Positions 1 through 7,859 of a stretch of DNA of 14,897 nucleotides are shown here, in pieces. The stretch spans positions 1 to 14,897 of the forward strand of contig JADIIX010000303.1 of NCBI GenBank assembly GCA_027604505.1, read 5' to 3'. Both the position numbers and the translations under genes were made by a program. How positions within the stretch are numbered: position 1 is the stretch's first letter; every line of letters starts with the position of its first letter. The notes under the pieces are model-generated. The model had not been told where the DNA came from. It did not search any database and saw nothing but the letters and a program-made list of their open reading frames with translations. The DNA comes from Gonapodya sp. JEL0774. Taxonomy: Eukaryota > Monoblepharomycota > Monoblepharidomycetes > Monoblepharidales > Gonapodyaceae.

Positions 1-107
1 ACGTAGTCTCGAGTACTCGTATGTATATTGCTAGTGTCTCTAGTACATGTGGGTATTTATACTAGTCTGTGGCCACCTAGTGGGCCAGATGTCACAGGTA
101 CACAACA
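1..107 (-). repeat. Truncated LTR, probable copia type, reverse orientation
   Basis: The reverse complement of this stretch aligns almost base for base with 403-509. On the minus strand it begins TGTTGTGTACC at 107 and runs out of the window at 1. The minus-strand sequence before its start (125 to 108) has no polypurine tract, so it looks like a 5' or solo LTR of an element extending left, not a 3' LTR. Family assignment rests only on the copy at 403-545. Confidence 0.7.
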
Positions 108-402
108 GGTATATGTGACTGCAAGGACTGGACATGGATGGACGATTAGAATATTTGTATCAGGACATGACTCGGAATGATTTTATGTTATGGACACTCG
201 ATATCGGACAATCAGTCGAGAGGATAGCGGGACAAAGGTTTCACCGCAGCCACCCCCGGTGTGCTTTTCCCTTTGTTTCCAGACCTCTCTCTCCCCAGGA
301 ACTATGATTGAAGGCGTTTTACAGAATTTCTGGACATTTCTCAGGATCTTTGAGGTTTATTATTCAACGGACTACTTGGACACTTATTGCAACAGAGGGG
401 AG
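108..402 (+). other. Spacer between inverted LTRs; likely 3' internal end of an LTR element
   Basis: A 295-bp stretch between the two inverted LTR copies. Because it ends in a polypurine tract directly before the plus-strand LTR, it is most simply the last internal part (pol end or 3' untranslated region) of an element whose 3' LTR is 403-545. No reading frame here resembles a known retroelement domain, and I find no gene. The rest of that element was probably lost when the minus-strand LTR joined at 107/108. Confidence 0.4.
391..402 (+). promoter_or_regulatory. Polypurine tract before LTR
   Basis: The purine-rich run AACAGAGGGGAG directly abuts the TGTTGTG start of the LTR at 403. This is the usual position of the plus-strand primer of an LTR retrotransposon. 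Confidence 0.6.
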
Positions 403-545
403 TGTTGTGTACCCGTGACATTTGGCCCACTGGCTGGCCACAGACTAGTATAAATACCCACATGTACTAGAGACACTAGCAATATACATGCAAGTACTTG
501 AGACTACGTCTGGACCCACGGAACCGTCACGGTTACACCACAACA
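403..545 (+). repeat. LTR, probable copia type (3' LTR)
   Basis: A 143-bp LTR bounded by the short inverted ends TGTTGTG (403) and CACAACA (ends 545). It is preceded by a polypurine tract and contains a TATAAATA box at 449-456. The first 107 bp are matched by the inverted copy at 1-107. The polypurine tract plus TGTTG start is common in Ty1/copia elements, but no copia protein domain is in the window, so the superfamily is an inference. No matching 5' LTR in the same orientation was found. Confidence 0.65.
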
Positions 546-741
546 CACCCAGAGACAGCGGCCAGCGCCCTCTGTCCCGGCGACACTTGTGTTGCAATTC
601 ATTTGAATAGTCTGCACGCAACGCGGATACGCGCTGTGGTGCAGGACTGGAGCCAAGGTTGCCCTTCTCAAGCCGATCACCGCGCTGTACAAAATGAAAC
701 GTTCAAGTCCAATATGATCACCGTTCTCCACAGAAGACTGA

Positions 742-1090
742 GAGGCTTCATCCCGACCAGATGGTATGGTCATTTGCGATTATCAGATTGTGATTTGTGC
801 GTTTGATCCCCATCCTTTGATTTCTCTCTCAGGACGGTGCACCTACCAACAGCTATAGTCCTGAGTTCAGCGAGCAATTGACGATGTATTGCATGATGAG
901 AATTTTGCTTCACTAATTGAAATGCGCCCCAACATTTTCATTCTTCTGGTGAGTATTTGAAACGCAAATTTCCATCCAAAGGCAGAGAAAGGACAATCTC
1001 CTGTGTGAGGTATGACAGTAACGGCTGGCCCAAGCTTGAGATTCCGCTTAGCCGTTGCAGTGTGTTACTAGCGTCTCTGTTTGATCATGG
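742..1090 (+). pseudogene. Broken coding-like stretch, unrecognised
   Basis: Two plus-strand frames here read like protein although no long ORF survives. Frame 1 is open over 742-855, closed by TAG and TGA at 856-864, then open again to 957. Frame 3 is open from 921 into the LTR at 1091, with text such as SCVRYDSNGWPKLEIPLSRC. A switch from frame 1 to frame 3 near 920-950 would join them. A CT-rich stretch ending in AG near 834 and GTGAGT at 950 could be splice sites of a host gene instead. I do not recognise the family. 546-741 holds nothing I can support. Confidence 0.22.
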
Positions 1091-1344
1091 TGTGGTGTAC
1101 TGGGCACCTGGAGTGACTACAGTCCAGGTGTGACGGAATGGGTCTATGTGTGAGGGTTTAGCCACATAGATAGCAAATATATTCTACACCTCAAACACCA
1201 TCATACACTCCCGCCCCTTCGATCCATCCCGTGCAGTCCTCCACACAGGGATATATGCAGGTAGTCGTATATACTGTACGATCTAGACATATACATCAGA
1301 TTTCCGTCCTACACCTACCAGTTGGTCCAGTATGGGACATCACA
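1091..1344 (+). repeat. 5' LTR of chromovirus copy A, interrupted by a solo LTR
   Basis: It begins TGTGGTGTACTGGGCACCTG and ends GGGACATCACA, matching the LTRs of copy B at 4581-4704 and 12635-12766. Removing the 117-bp insert at 1129-1245 and one 4-bp duplication leaves 133 bp, against 132 bp for B's 3' LTR. It keeps the CACCTGG segment that B's 5' LTR lacks. The sequence after it, ATTCGGGGGACAGCC, corresponds to B's primer-binding region. No 3' LTR of copy A was found. Confidence 0.85.
1129..1245 (+). mobile_element. Solo LTR nested in copy A's LTR
   Basis: A 117-bp insert, absent from both LTRs of copy B, lies exactly between CAGG (1125-1128) and CAGG (1246-1249). It starts TGTGACGG and ends CTCCACA, with TG...CA ends inside a 4-bp target duplication. 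It has no coding capacity. The parent family is not otherwise present in the window. Confidence 0.75.
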
Positions 1345-1441
1345 ATTCGGGGGACAGCCGGCTGCATCTTGCATCCTCTCGGCTTGCTGTGGCCTGTGTC
1401 TGACTACTGATCCATTCCACTCCATCCTCATGCATCTCTCA

Positions 1442-1643
1442 ATGGCCAGCATTGAGCCATGCAACATTGTTGACTTCGAGGACCTAGATGACGACGCTAC
1501 CAAAGGGCCTGGCTCCAACAATCCCACTGCCAGCGAGGGTTCCGGCGCCCCAGTCGGAGATTCTCCACCTGTCTTTGAGAAAGGCAAAGGCCCCGTTGAC
1601 GTTGATGAAAGCCCGAAACCCCCGGGCTTCAGTCCAATCACCC
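1442..1643 (+). pseudogene. Chromovirus copy A gag, N-terminal fragment
   Basis: The frame begins with an ATG at 1442, about 100 bp after the LTR. It encodes about 67 residues that match the start of copy B's gag: MxxIEPxNxVDF, an acidic stretch, KGPG, later KGKGPV and GFSPIT. Just after FSPIT (about 1643) the similarity to B stops abruptly and unrelated sequence begins, so gag is cut here. The frame runs on openly to 1969, but that tail belongs to the reverse-strand fragment and should not be read as gag. Family assignment comes from the collinear LTR-leader-gag match with copy B. Confidence 0.8.
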
Positions 1644-2539
1644 TGCTGTTGGTGGTACTCCCAATTGCTCACTTGCGGCTGGGGGGTTGTTGGGTATTTG
1701 TGGTCGAGGTCAAAATGGGCAATGATTCCGAAGGGGTTGTGGTATGGTTGACCAGCAGGATCAAGGAGGGGAATCTCACCAAGGAGACGATTGTCAAGAT
1801 GAAGAAAGAAACGTCGTTTGGTACTACGAGATCTATGCCAGTGGGAAGGAGTCAGCACGGAACGATTTGGACAAGGATGAGGTCCCGGATGGAGTTGCGG
1901 CCTTTGTACTCGAACAGTTTTCAGAGGTTGACGGGGTGTAAGGGAGAACTTTGTCAGTTGACCGAGTGATTTGGCAAGTGTGCGTGAGGAGGGGGGAGTT
2001 TCCAAGGTCGCAACATTTGGCAGTGAGGATGACTGAAATGCTGAGGAGAACTTTGTTGTAGGTGACAGGGGTGTTACGTTCCCTACAGTACGCAAGAACC
2101 TGTTGGTAAGTTTCAAGCGCGATTATCCAGGAGCGCTGGTATGTTTCAGATGCAGTGGCCCAGAGTGGGAGGACCATATGAGGATTCACGTGCACAGCAA
2201 AGAGAGATGCGAGGTGCGAGAGGCAAGGGTAGTCGAAGTGCTTATTCCGAGCCCACAATCGCATAATTGCGCAAAGATGACAAGATTTGAGGACTGGGGA
2301 CGGCCCAGTGTATCAGAAGGCAGAACAAGTCACCGGTTTGGTTAACAGGACTTCACTGGATTGGTTCCCAGTGCGCTCCTCCTTTGCCAGATGACCGCCA
2401 ATACTACGGTTGGGACGTGGGAGGCAGTTTTGGGTGGTTTGCGACTTCGACAAGAAAAACGAAGCTGCTGGCCAAAGCGACACAAGGGTCTGGGAAGCGA
2501 CACGGGGGGAGGCGGATTGTGGCAGTAGGGGGCACCAAA
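1644..2539 (-). mobile_element. Internal part of a reverse-strand LTR element, truncated
   Basis: This is the sequence downstream, in minus orientation, of the LTR at 2540-2820. Two bases after that LTR comes TGGTGCCCCCTACTG (2537-2523), which is placed like a tRNA primer-binding site. The rest should be leader and gag of that element. Minus-strand frames at 2116-1484 and 2264-1833 are open but show no zinc knuckle or other domain I recognise, and a plus-strand frame competes. There is no second LTR at the left edge, so the element is broken where it meets copy A's gag. Confidence 0.45.
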
Positions 2540-2820
2540 TGTGGTGGTTTGTGGCGGAACTGTTGAGTTTCTGTCCCGAAACTCAATGTATATGTCTAAA
2601 GTCTTGTACAATGTGTTCAACAAGCAGCTGTAGCTGAGCCGCAGGCACTACTAAGATCACTAGGAAAATCTGAAAAGTACTCTATATGCATCTATATACT
2701 AATGAATACACATCTATCCAAGGAATGGGTGCTGCGTGGGGGTGAACTGGGATGACTGGTGTCTTGCTTGTGGGGTCACGTGACTCCAGCTAAACTCCTT
2801 CTTTTAGCCGTCCTCTCACA
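2540..2820 (-). repeat. LTR of a second family, reverse orientation
   Basis: On the minus strand it starts TGTGAGAGGACGGC at 2820 and ends CCACCACA at 2540, with matching inverted ends TGTG/CACA, 281 bp in all. It is followed two bases on by a primer-binding-like TGG. It shares no sequence with the chromovirus LTRs or with the LTR pair at 1-545, so it is a third LTR family. No second copy lies in the window, so the boundaries rest on end motifs and the primer site only. Confidence 0.55.
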
Positions 2821-2899
2821 ACAGCTTCTCTGGATCAAGAACACAGTCGTCCCCCCAAAATATAGTGGGGCTGTCACTACGTATCGGTCTCAGCCCTCT

Positions 2900-2990
2900 A
2901 TGACGGGATGGTGGCCTAGTGATAGACCTGGAGTATGAGATGATGTAAAGTGTGATCTTATTATGAGGTGCTAGTTGTGCCTCATATACA
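2900..2990 (+). repeat. Possible tRNA-derived (SINE-like) relic
   Basis: TGGCCTAGTGA at 2912-2922 fits the A-box of a tRNA-type polymerase III promoter. About 40 bp on, GTGTGATCTTATT (2950-2962) is a poor B-box. The surrounding text reads like a decayed tRNA-like SINE head. No body, tail or target duplication is clear. It could be chance. The rest of 2821-3070 holds nothing else I can support. Confidence 0.28.
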
Positions 2991-3070
2991 TGTGCAAGGT
3001 GTCAATGCCACAGCACTTCTTAAAATCAAAAGAATGAAGCCCCACTTTGCTTTCGCTCAGCAAAGCTTCA

Positions 3071-3539
3071 GGACACATGCACCCTCAAAGCATTTGCAAT
3101 TCTTTGGGGCTGTGAATACTTCTGGCAATTCCTGCTTGGAGTACTGTTTGAGCTTCAAACTGATCACAAAGCATTGCGGTTGATCAAGTCACCTACAGCA
3201 GTGGGCAAGATTGTCTGCTGGGCTATTCAATAATCTGAATATGACATTTGTCTGTCTTACAAAAAGCGAAAGCTGCACACTAATGTGGATGCGATCTCCC
3301 ATGTTCCTCTCGATGACGACCTAGAACCGATGGATTTGGACATGTCAGTCCCAACGCACAGTGATGTTTCCTGACCCAAATTACCTGATGAAGCTGTGGG
3401 CCACAAATCGGAAACTCGTTTTGTCTGCGTCCTTCCCGCATTTGGACGATTGTGGGGGCTGACAGGAGTGATGCTGAAATGGCTGAGGGTGAAGCTGTGC
3501 CAGAGGCTGGTGCACTTGGTGCCTTCTCCACTCACTCCT
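3071..3539 (+). pseudogene. Chromovirus copy A RNase H and linker fragment
   Basis: This aligns with copy B at 10116-10564, with roughly one difference per ten bases and about 21 extra bases in A near 3465-3485. It encodes the second half of RNase H: an AFAILWGCEY helix matching ALAIIWGCEY in B, then LQTDHKALRLI with the catalytic Asp. The post-RNase H text follows (SYKKRKLHTNVDAIS). There are in-frame stops after AIQ (TAA) and in the DVS*PKLP segment (TGA). Protease, RT and the first half of RNase H are missing between gag (1643) and here. The match ends sharply at 3539, before the integrase. Confidence 0.85.
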
Positions 3540-4392
3540 GTGGCTGTAGGACTGGTTGCAAACTACAATTGATGAAGCGAAGGCAACATACCCTCCAACC
3601 CTGTGGCCATGGGGGTGGACAACAGTGCGACAGCAAGGCAGCACAGCTGAAATCAAAAGAGCGGGGAAAATAGACGCAACATGGTGGAGTAGGGCTGTGC
3701 AGCTGATGACACACCCACCCAGTTGTTTGGTCCACAGATGTTGGGGGCAGTTGATGGTCTGCATGCGTAGTCAACACCAAGCCGCTTCTGAACACAAATG
3801 AGTGCAAAAGTCTGATTTCCAACCACACCACACCTGATCAAACTCGAGGGAGGTCTGGAGTGGGCAGATGTTTGCTTTAGCACAACTAGACCAGTGAGAT
3901 GGCTATGCATAGGGTACTGTCAACCATGCGAGTATCCCTACGCTGTCCTGTCCTGTGGATTGGTGGAACTCCCAGGCGCCTTCTGAACGAGGCTCACTAT
4001 TCCTTCTCCAAGAAACTTGGGACCAACCTTAAATACCATTGTCCACTCACCAAACAACTTATCAGCTTTGCCAAAGCATGCCTGGGCTACTAAGCAGATC
4101 CTGACAGGGATCTCATGATTTGGGACGTTCTCTGTGGCAAAGTGGCTGGGACTCTGCACAAACAAACAAAAGGAGACCTCTTTGTTGTCACATTGCAATG
4201 AGTTGCGGGAGTGCAAGTGCGCAGGTTGGATACACTTTTATCAGCATGCACTGTGAAAGGACCACCAAGGTACGCAAGTGTGACGGGTATTGTGAACATC
4301 AGACATCGGCACTGCCTGGTTAGGTGAGTATGCCAGATACAAATATGTCCGTTCACGTACGGGTTACGCATTCAAGTAATTTGACGCTCTGC
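3540..4392 (+). other. Unassigned stretch, no gene supported
   Basis: No similarity to copy B and no recognisable domain on either strand. Short frames are open on both strands. The minus-strand frame at 4216-3938 and the plus-strand frame at 3556-3801 look the most protein-like, but neither shows a known motif. It may be more retroelement debris or host sequence downstream of the ankyrin gene. Confidence 0.4.
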
Positions 4393-4551
4393 ACTCAGAG
4401 GGAGTGTGTACATGACACTGAATTGGTTTGAAAGACCTAAGATATATACATAGAACTAACGATAGGCAAACACAAGACTACAACAGCCATTCAAATACAT
4501 ACTTCTAAACAATTCCATTGTCCCAGTATATGCACTTGCCAATCACGCTTC
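4393..4551 (-). other. 3' flank of ankyrin gene; possible LTR-like start at 4404
   Basis: On the minus strand this is the sequence right after the original ankyrin stop codon (4554-4552), so part of it should be the 3' untranslated region. On the plus strand, CAGAGGGAGTG then TGTACATGACAC (about 4396-4417) resembles the polypurine tract and LTR start at 393-420. An old copia-type LTR could therefore begin near 4404. No LTR end is evident. Confidence 0.35.
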
Positions 4552-4580
4552 TCAAACCTTTGGAGCCTGATTCACTGCCC
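4552..4580 (-). CDS. Original C-terminal tail of the ankyrin gene, cut off by copy B
   Basis: Read on the minus strand, the codons end in AVNQAPKV and a TGA at 4554-4552. Across the GCCC target duplication this joins in frame to the ankyrin gene at 12767: GC at the edge plus the next base makes the Ala codon. Eight residues of tail therefore lie on the far side of the 8.2-kb insertion. This shows where the gene ended before the insertion and that 4393-4551 is its old 3' flank. Confidence 0.75.
4577..4580. repeat. Left target-site duplication GCCC of copy B
   Basis: GCCC directly before the 5' LTR (4581) is repeated directly after the 3' LTR at 12767-12770. Removing the element and one GCCC restores an open ankyrin reading frame across the site, which supports the call. 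Confidence 0.8.
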
Positions 4581-4704
4581 TGTGGCATACTGGGTCGACC
4601 ACAGTGGAGGGATATATGCAGGCAGTCATATATACTGTACGATCTAGACATACATCAGATCTCTGTCCCACATCTACCAGGCTGGTCCAGTACGGGACAT
4701 CACA
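4581..4704 (+). repeat. 5' LTR of copy B
   Basis: A 124-bp LTR from TGTGGCATAC to GGGACATCACA. It contains TATA-like text (GATATATGCAGG and CATATATACTG). Compared with the 3' LTR it lacks 8 bases after TACTGGG. Since both B's 3' LTR and copy A's LTR have these bases, the deletion happened in this LTR. Confidence 0.93.
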
Positions 4705-4706
4705 AT

Positions 4707-4720
4707 TGGGAGGACGGCTG
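4707..4720 (+). promoter_or_regulatory. Putative primer-binding site of copy B
   Basis: TGGGAGGACGGCTG begins two bases after the 5' LTR. TGG at this distance is the usual complement of a tRNA CCA end. The matching tRNA cannot be named from sequence alone. Copy A has a diverged version (CGGGGGACAGCC) at the same place. Confidence 0.5.
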
Positions 4721-4801
4721 GCTGCATCTCGCATCCTGTCACTCCGCTGTGGCCTGTGTCGGAATACCGATCGACCCTGTTCTCCCCTCTCTCATCTCGC
4801 A

Positions 4802-6789
4802 ATGGCCAACATAGAGCCATTCAATGTCGTCGACTTCGATGAGCTTGACGAGGATGCCCCCAAAGGGCCTGGCATCAACGATACCCATTCTGGCGAGGGT
4901 TCTGCCACCCTGGTCAACAATCCTCCTGCTGTCTCGGACAAAGGCAAAGGCCCTGTCAACATTGAAGAAAGCCCGAGACCGCTGGGCTTCAGTCCAATTA
5001 CCCCGAAGGAGCAGGCAAGTGCAGTAGGCGATGGGACCCCGACACCCCAAAATCGTCTTGTGTCGGTGTCTGATCATTTCCCTTCGCCAACAAACAAACT
5101 GTCCGCCACTCCGAAAGGCCAAAAGCTCCCCAACAATGTCCCTCCCTCTTCATTCTCAGGTACGCCTCCCCTTTGGCCATGCAAACTCCCCGGGACTCAA
5201 GGCGCAGCAAACCTCTACCCACCCCATGTCGCAGCAAGCAAACCGTCTGTGGATGACACGACTGAGGTGTTGCACACGCGTGTTGCAGACACGAGGGAGC
5301 AGGTAGCATTAAGGCGGGAGGAGATGGAATTGGCACACTAGTTGGAGGAGAAGGAACTGTGTGAGTTGTAGTTCTATCTGGACACGAGGATAATGGAGGC
5401 GGGGTACAAGGGTCCCTGCATGAACGAAGTGAGGTTTACGGTGAATGAAAAAGCGAGCGTGTCGCTGGCAAATGTGAAGAAGCCCCAACCACCTGCAGTG
5501 GCTCCAAAACTGAGGTCGACCATCTCCGACCTCCCGACGTTCCAGAAGCAAACGTACCAGCCGCCGAATAGCGAAATGAAGAGAAGAGTCGGGGAGGACC
5601 TGCATGATTGGGTGGAGCGCTTGTGTTGTAGTGTGGAGCACTCAGGTGTGCCAGACAGACTGGACGCAGTGAACAGGTGTGCACTTGTGCTCACTGAGTA
5701 GCTCAACAAAGCGTGGGGTGACATGAAGCAGCTCGGCACGTTGCCCCTGACCCACTGTCTCTGGGACGTAAGGCTCTTCAACTACCCACCAGTTGAGGAC
5801 CTGGACAGTTTCTTTGGGTGGTTCTACACCATGGTAGTGACAGACGCCCTACGGGAGGAGGCGCAGCATGTTGTGGACAATGCAAGCTGGGCCGTTGTAT
5901 GTGTGGATGGGGTGTGCACCGCAGACACAGCATCTGCGACGTTGGAGCAGCACATGGCGGACGTGTGGCAGTTGCAGGCGTACCCAATGCCCTGTAGCAG
6001 AATGACAAGCAAGCAACTCAATGCAAAGTATGTCACGATGTTCCTGAAGGCCGCTGGCCCCGATGCATGTCAGATGCTGAACGTGGTGGTGAAGCTGGGA
6101 CAAAAGCTCCATATACAGGAGCTCTGGGAGCGTGTGTCTGACTTGCAGGCGTACGCAACGTCAAGGTTCCCGCCTCTACCTGCAGGATGTTGTTGGGTGC
6201 GAGTGGCGCGCACCAACCTACCGCAGAAGCGCCCGGCACCAGAGTTTACAGAGATGGAGTTGGCTGACGGAATGAAGCGTTCCGCACCGGCCCCACCAAC
6301 TGAGCAAGAAGCAAAGCAGGCAGGTGGGGTGGTGGTTGTGGCAATGGAAGCAACCGGGGAGGCCGTGGACGAGGTGGAGGTGGTCCCATGAGGCCCCCTG
6401 AGAGCGGACCGAACTCCTACCTGCAACTGCAGCCTTACGCCCCATACCCACCGCCGTATCTCCCAGCAGGTCTGCAAGGATTTGCTCCGCCTCACCCACC
6501 GTATCAGCAGTGGTACCCCTATCCCCACCTGCCCTACCCACCGTACAGACCCCCTCCACCACAGCAACAATGGGGTCAAGGAAGCGCTTTGGGTCAGTGG
6601 GCCAATGCAAACAACGATCGGTGCTTCAACTGAAACAAGGGTGGTCACTTCAGGAGGGATTGTCCAAAGCCTGCGTCAGATAGCACGTTGAGAGCAAGGG
6701 CGAAGGCAGACAGGCGTGGATGGGGCGAAGTTTCAGATGCAAACAGGCAAACGTTGGGCCCAAGGGGCAGAGGCCAGGGTCACCAGTGA
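4802..6789 (+). pseudogene. Gag of chromovirus copy B, broken
   Basis: Gag builds the virus-like particle and packages the RNA. The ATG at 4802 (GCAATGGCC context) is preferred over the earlier in-frame ATG at 4604, which lies inside the LTR; copy A has an ATG at the same place. Order: acidic N-terminus, charged helix near 5280-5370, a capsid-like middle (about 5720-6180), a Gly/Arg-rich RGG-like tract (about 6325-6387), a Pro/Tyr/Gln-rich stretch (6388-6580), one CCHC knuckle, and a basic tail ending at TGA 6787-6789. Total about 660 codons. Lesions: TAG at 5339, 5369 and 5699, a frame change in a G-rich run near 6325, and TGA at 6631-6633 in place of the second knuckle cysteine (CFN*NKGGHFRRDC). 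Confidence 0.85.
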
Positions 6790-7859
6790 GTACCACAATG
6801 AGATGGCGTGGTCGGTGACACTGCGTTTGGCAGGCAGCGTTTCAGTTCCACATGTCCCGTGAATGACGTTGTTGCTGTTATAGACAAAGTGCGGAAGAAC
6901 AATTCCTGCATACCCTTAGACGTAGAACACGCATATCTTCACGTACACACAAATGCAAAAACATGTATTTGTACGGGCAATGTTACATCTGTTCCTGTGT
7001 GGTCTTCTCACCCCATTTCAGGCCGTTTCGTCATTCCTATCACTGTCCCTCACAGGCTCCTGGCGCACTTATTTGGCATGCCCAGTGGAATATTGGTGGC
7101 TCAAGTGCCGTTCTGTGTCTGTGGGCTTGCACCCCCGGCACACGACACCCCAAAACACCTTCAGGACCACGTTCACCTACTCCGACTACTGTAGTGGCGT
7201 GAGGGTTTGTGGGACTGTCCCGTCACCACGTTGGTGCCAGCGGACGCTTGTGCAGTCATGCAGAGAGACGTCTCCCTGTTTCGACGTACGACATTGGCAA
7301 TTTGGGTAGTTGGTGACTACTCGAATTTGGTATATATACGGTGAGCACGTTCTTCACTACTGCCAATTATTGCAACCATTTGTACGTGTACCTGACATTG
7401 ATGTGGTATATGGGCACCGTTTTGTTTACTAGTGGGTCACCTGACTGTGTGCACAGTCTGCCACTCTGAACAACATTTAAACTGGCACCCTAAGTAGGGA
7501 TGTGACCTCTCTACGGCGTGATCTCAGGGGGGTTAGATTGGAAAACAATCCAACAAGACCTGCATACTGTCCAGCGGCGCAACGGTTGGCCGGCCAATGC
7601 GTAAGGCAGACGCCGTTGCAACCAGCACAGCGCCTTGGTGCTGGGGGGTTGTGTTGTGTCGATTGTTCCGTCGGTTTTTGTCCGAATACTGATATATCTG
7701 ACCTCTGTTTTAGGCAACAAGTTCCTCACATCCGGGTTGCTTCCCCACTCTGTGTCAAGATCGCACACAACATTGCTGGAGACAATGTAAGTGAAGCGGG
7801 GCTTGTTTCAGTCCCGCAGAATGCTGAGACTGTCAATTATAATTCTTGATGTGTAGGGT
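6790..7859 (+). other. Long gag-protease spacer, unrecognised
   Basis: About 1.07 kb between the end of gag and the start of the protease frame. Frame 1 is open at 6808-7194 and frame 2 at 6953-7309, with frame 2 readable on to about 7430 through one TAG. Frame 2 is open again at 7502-7849. The peptides are rich in Cys, His and Pro, and I recognise no domain. Either this is a fast-evolving gag/pol linker with several lesions, or foreign sequence inserted here. The first reading fits the absence of LTR ends or target duplications. Confidence 0.4.

Noticed and set aside
1-509. The inverted repeats as terminal repeats of a MITE or DNA transposon
   Set aside because: The right copy extends past the inverted part to 545 with proper TG...CA LTR ends and has a polypurine tract before it, so LTRs in opposite orientation explain it better.
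498-806. 102-codon plus-strand ORF and 89-codon minus-strand ORF
   Set aside because: The plus ORF begins inside the LTR, both strands are open over the same bases, and no motif is recognisable.
1484-2116. 210-codon minus-strand ORF as one gene
   Set aside because: It crosses the junction near 1644 between copy A's gag (opposite strand) and the foreign fragment; the part over gag is only a shadow of the gag frame.
4604-4801. Gag starting at the earlier ATG at 4604
   Set aside because: That ATG is inside the 5' LTR, and the stretch to 4801 is LTR, primer site and leader; copy A has its gag ATG at the place matching 4802.
5339-5701. Reassigned TAG codon in the nuclear code
   Set aside because: The same element has many TGA stops and frame changes, so decay explains the TAGs; the ankyrin gene gives no support for reassignment.
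6070-6648. 192-codon minus-strand ORF across gag
   Set aside because: Shadow frame opposite the RGG and Pro/Tyr-rich gag region; low-complexity coding often leaves the other strand open.
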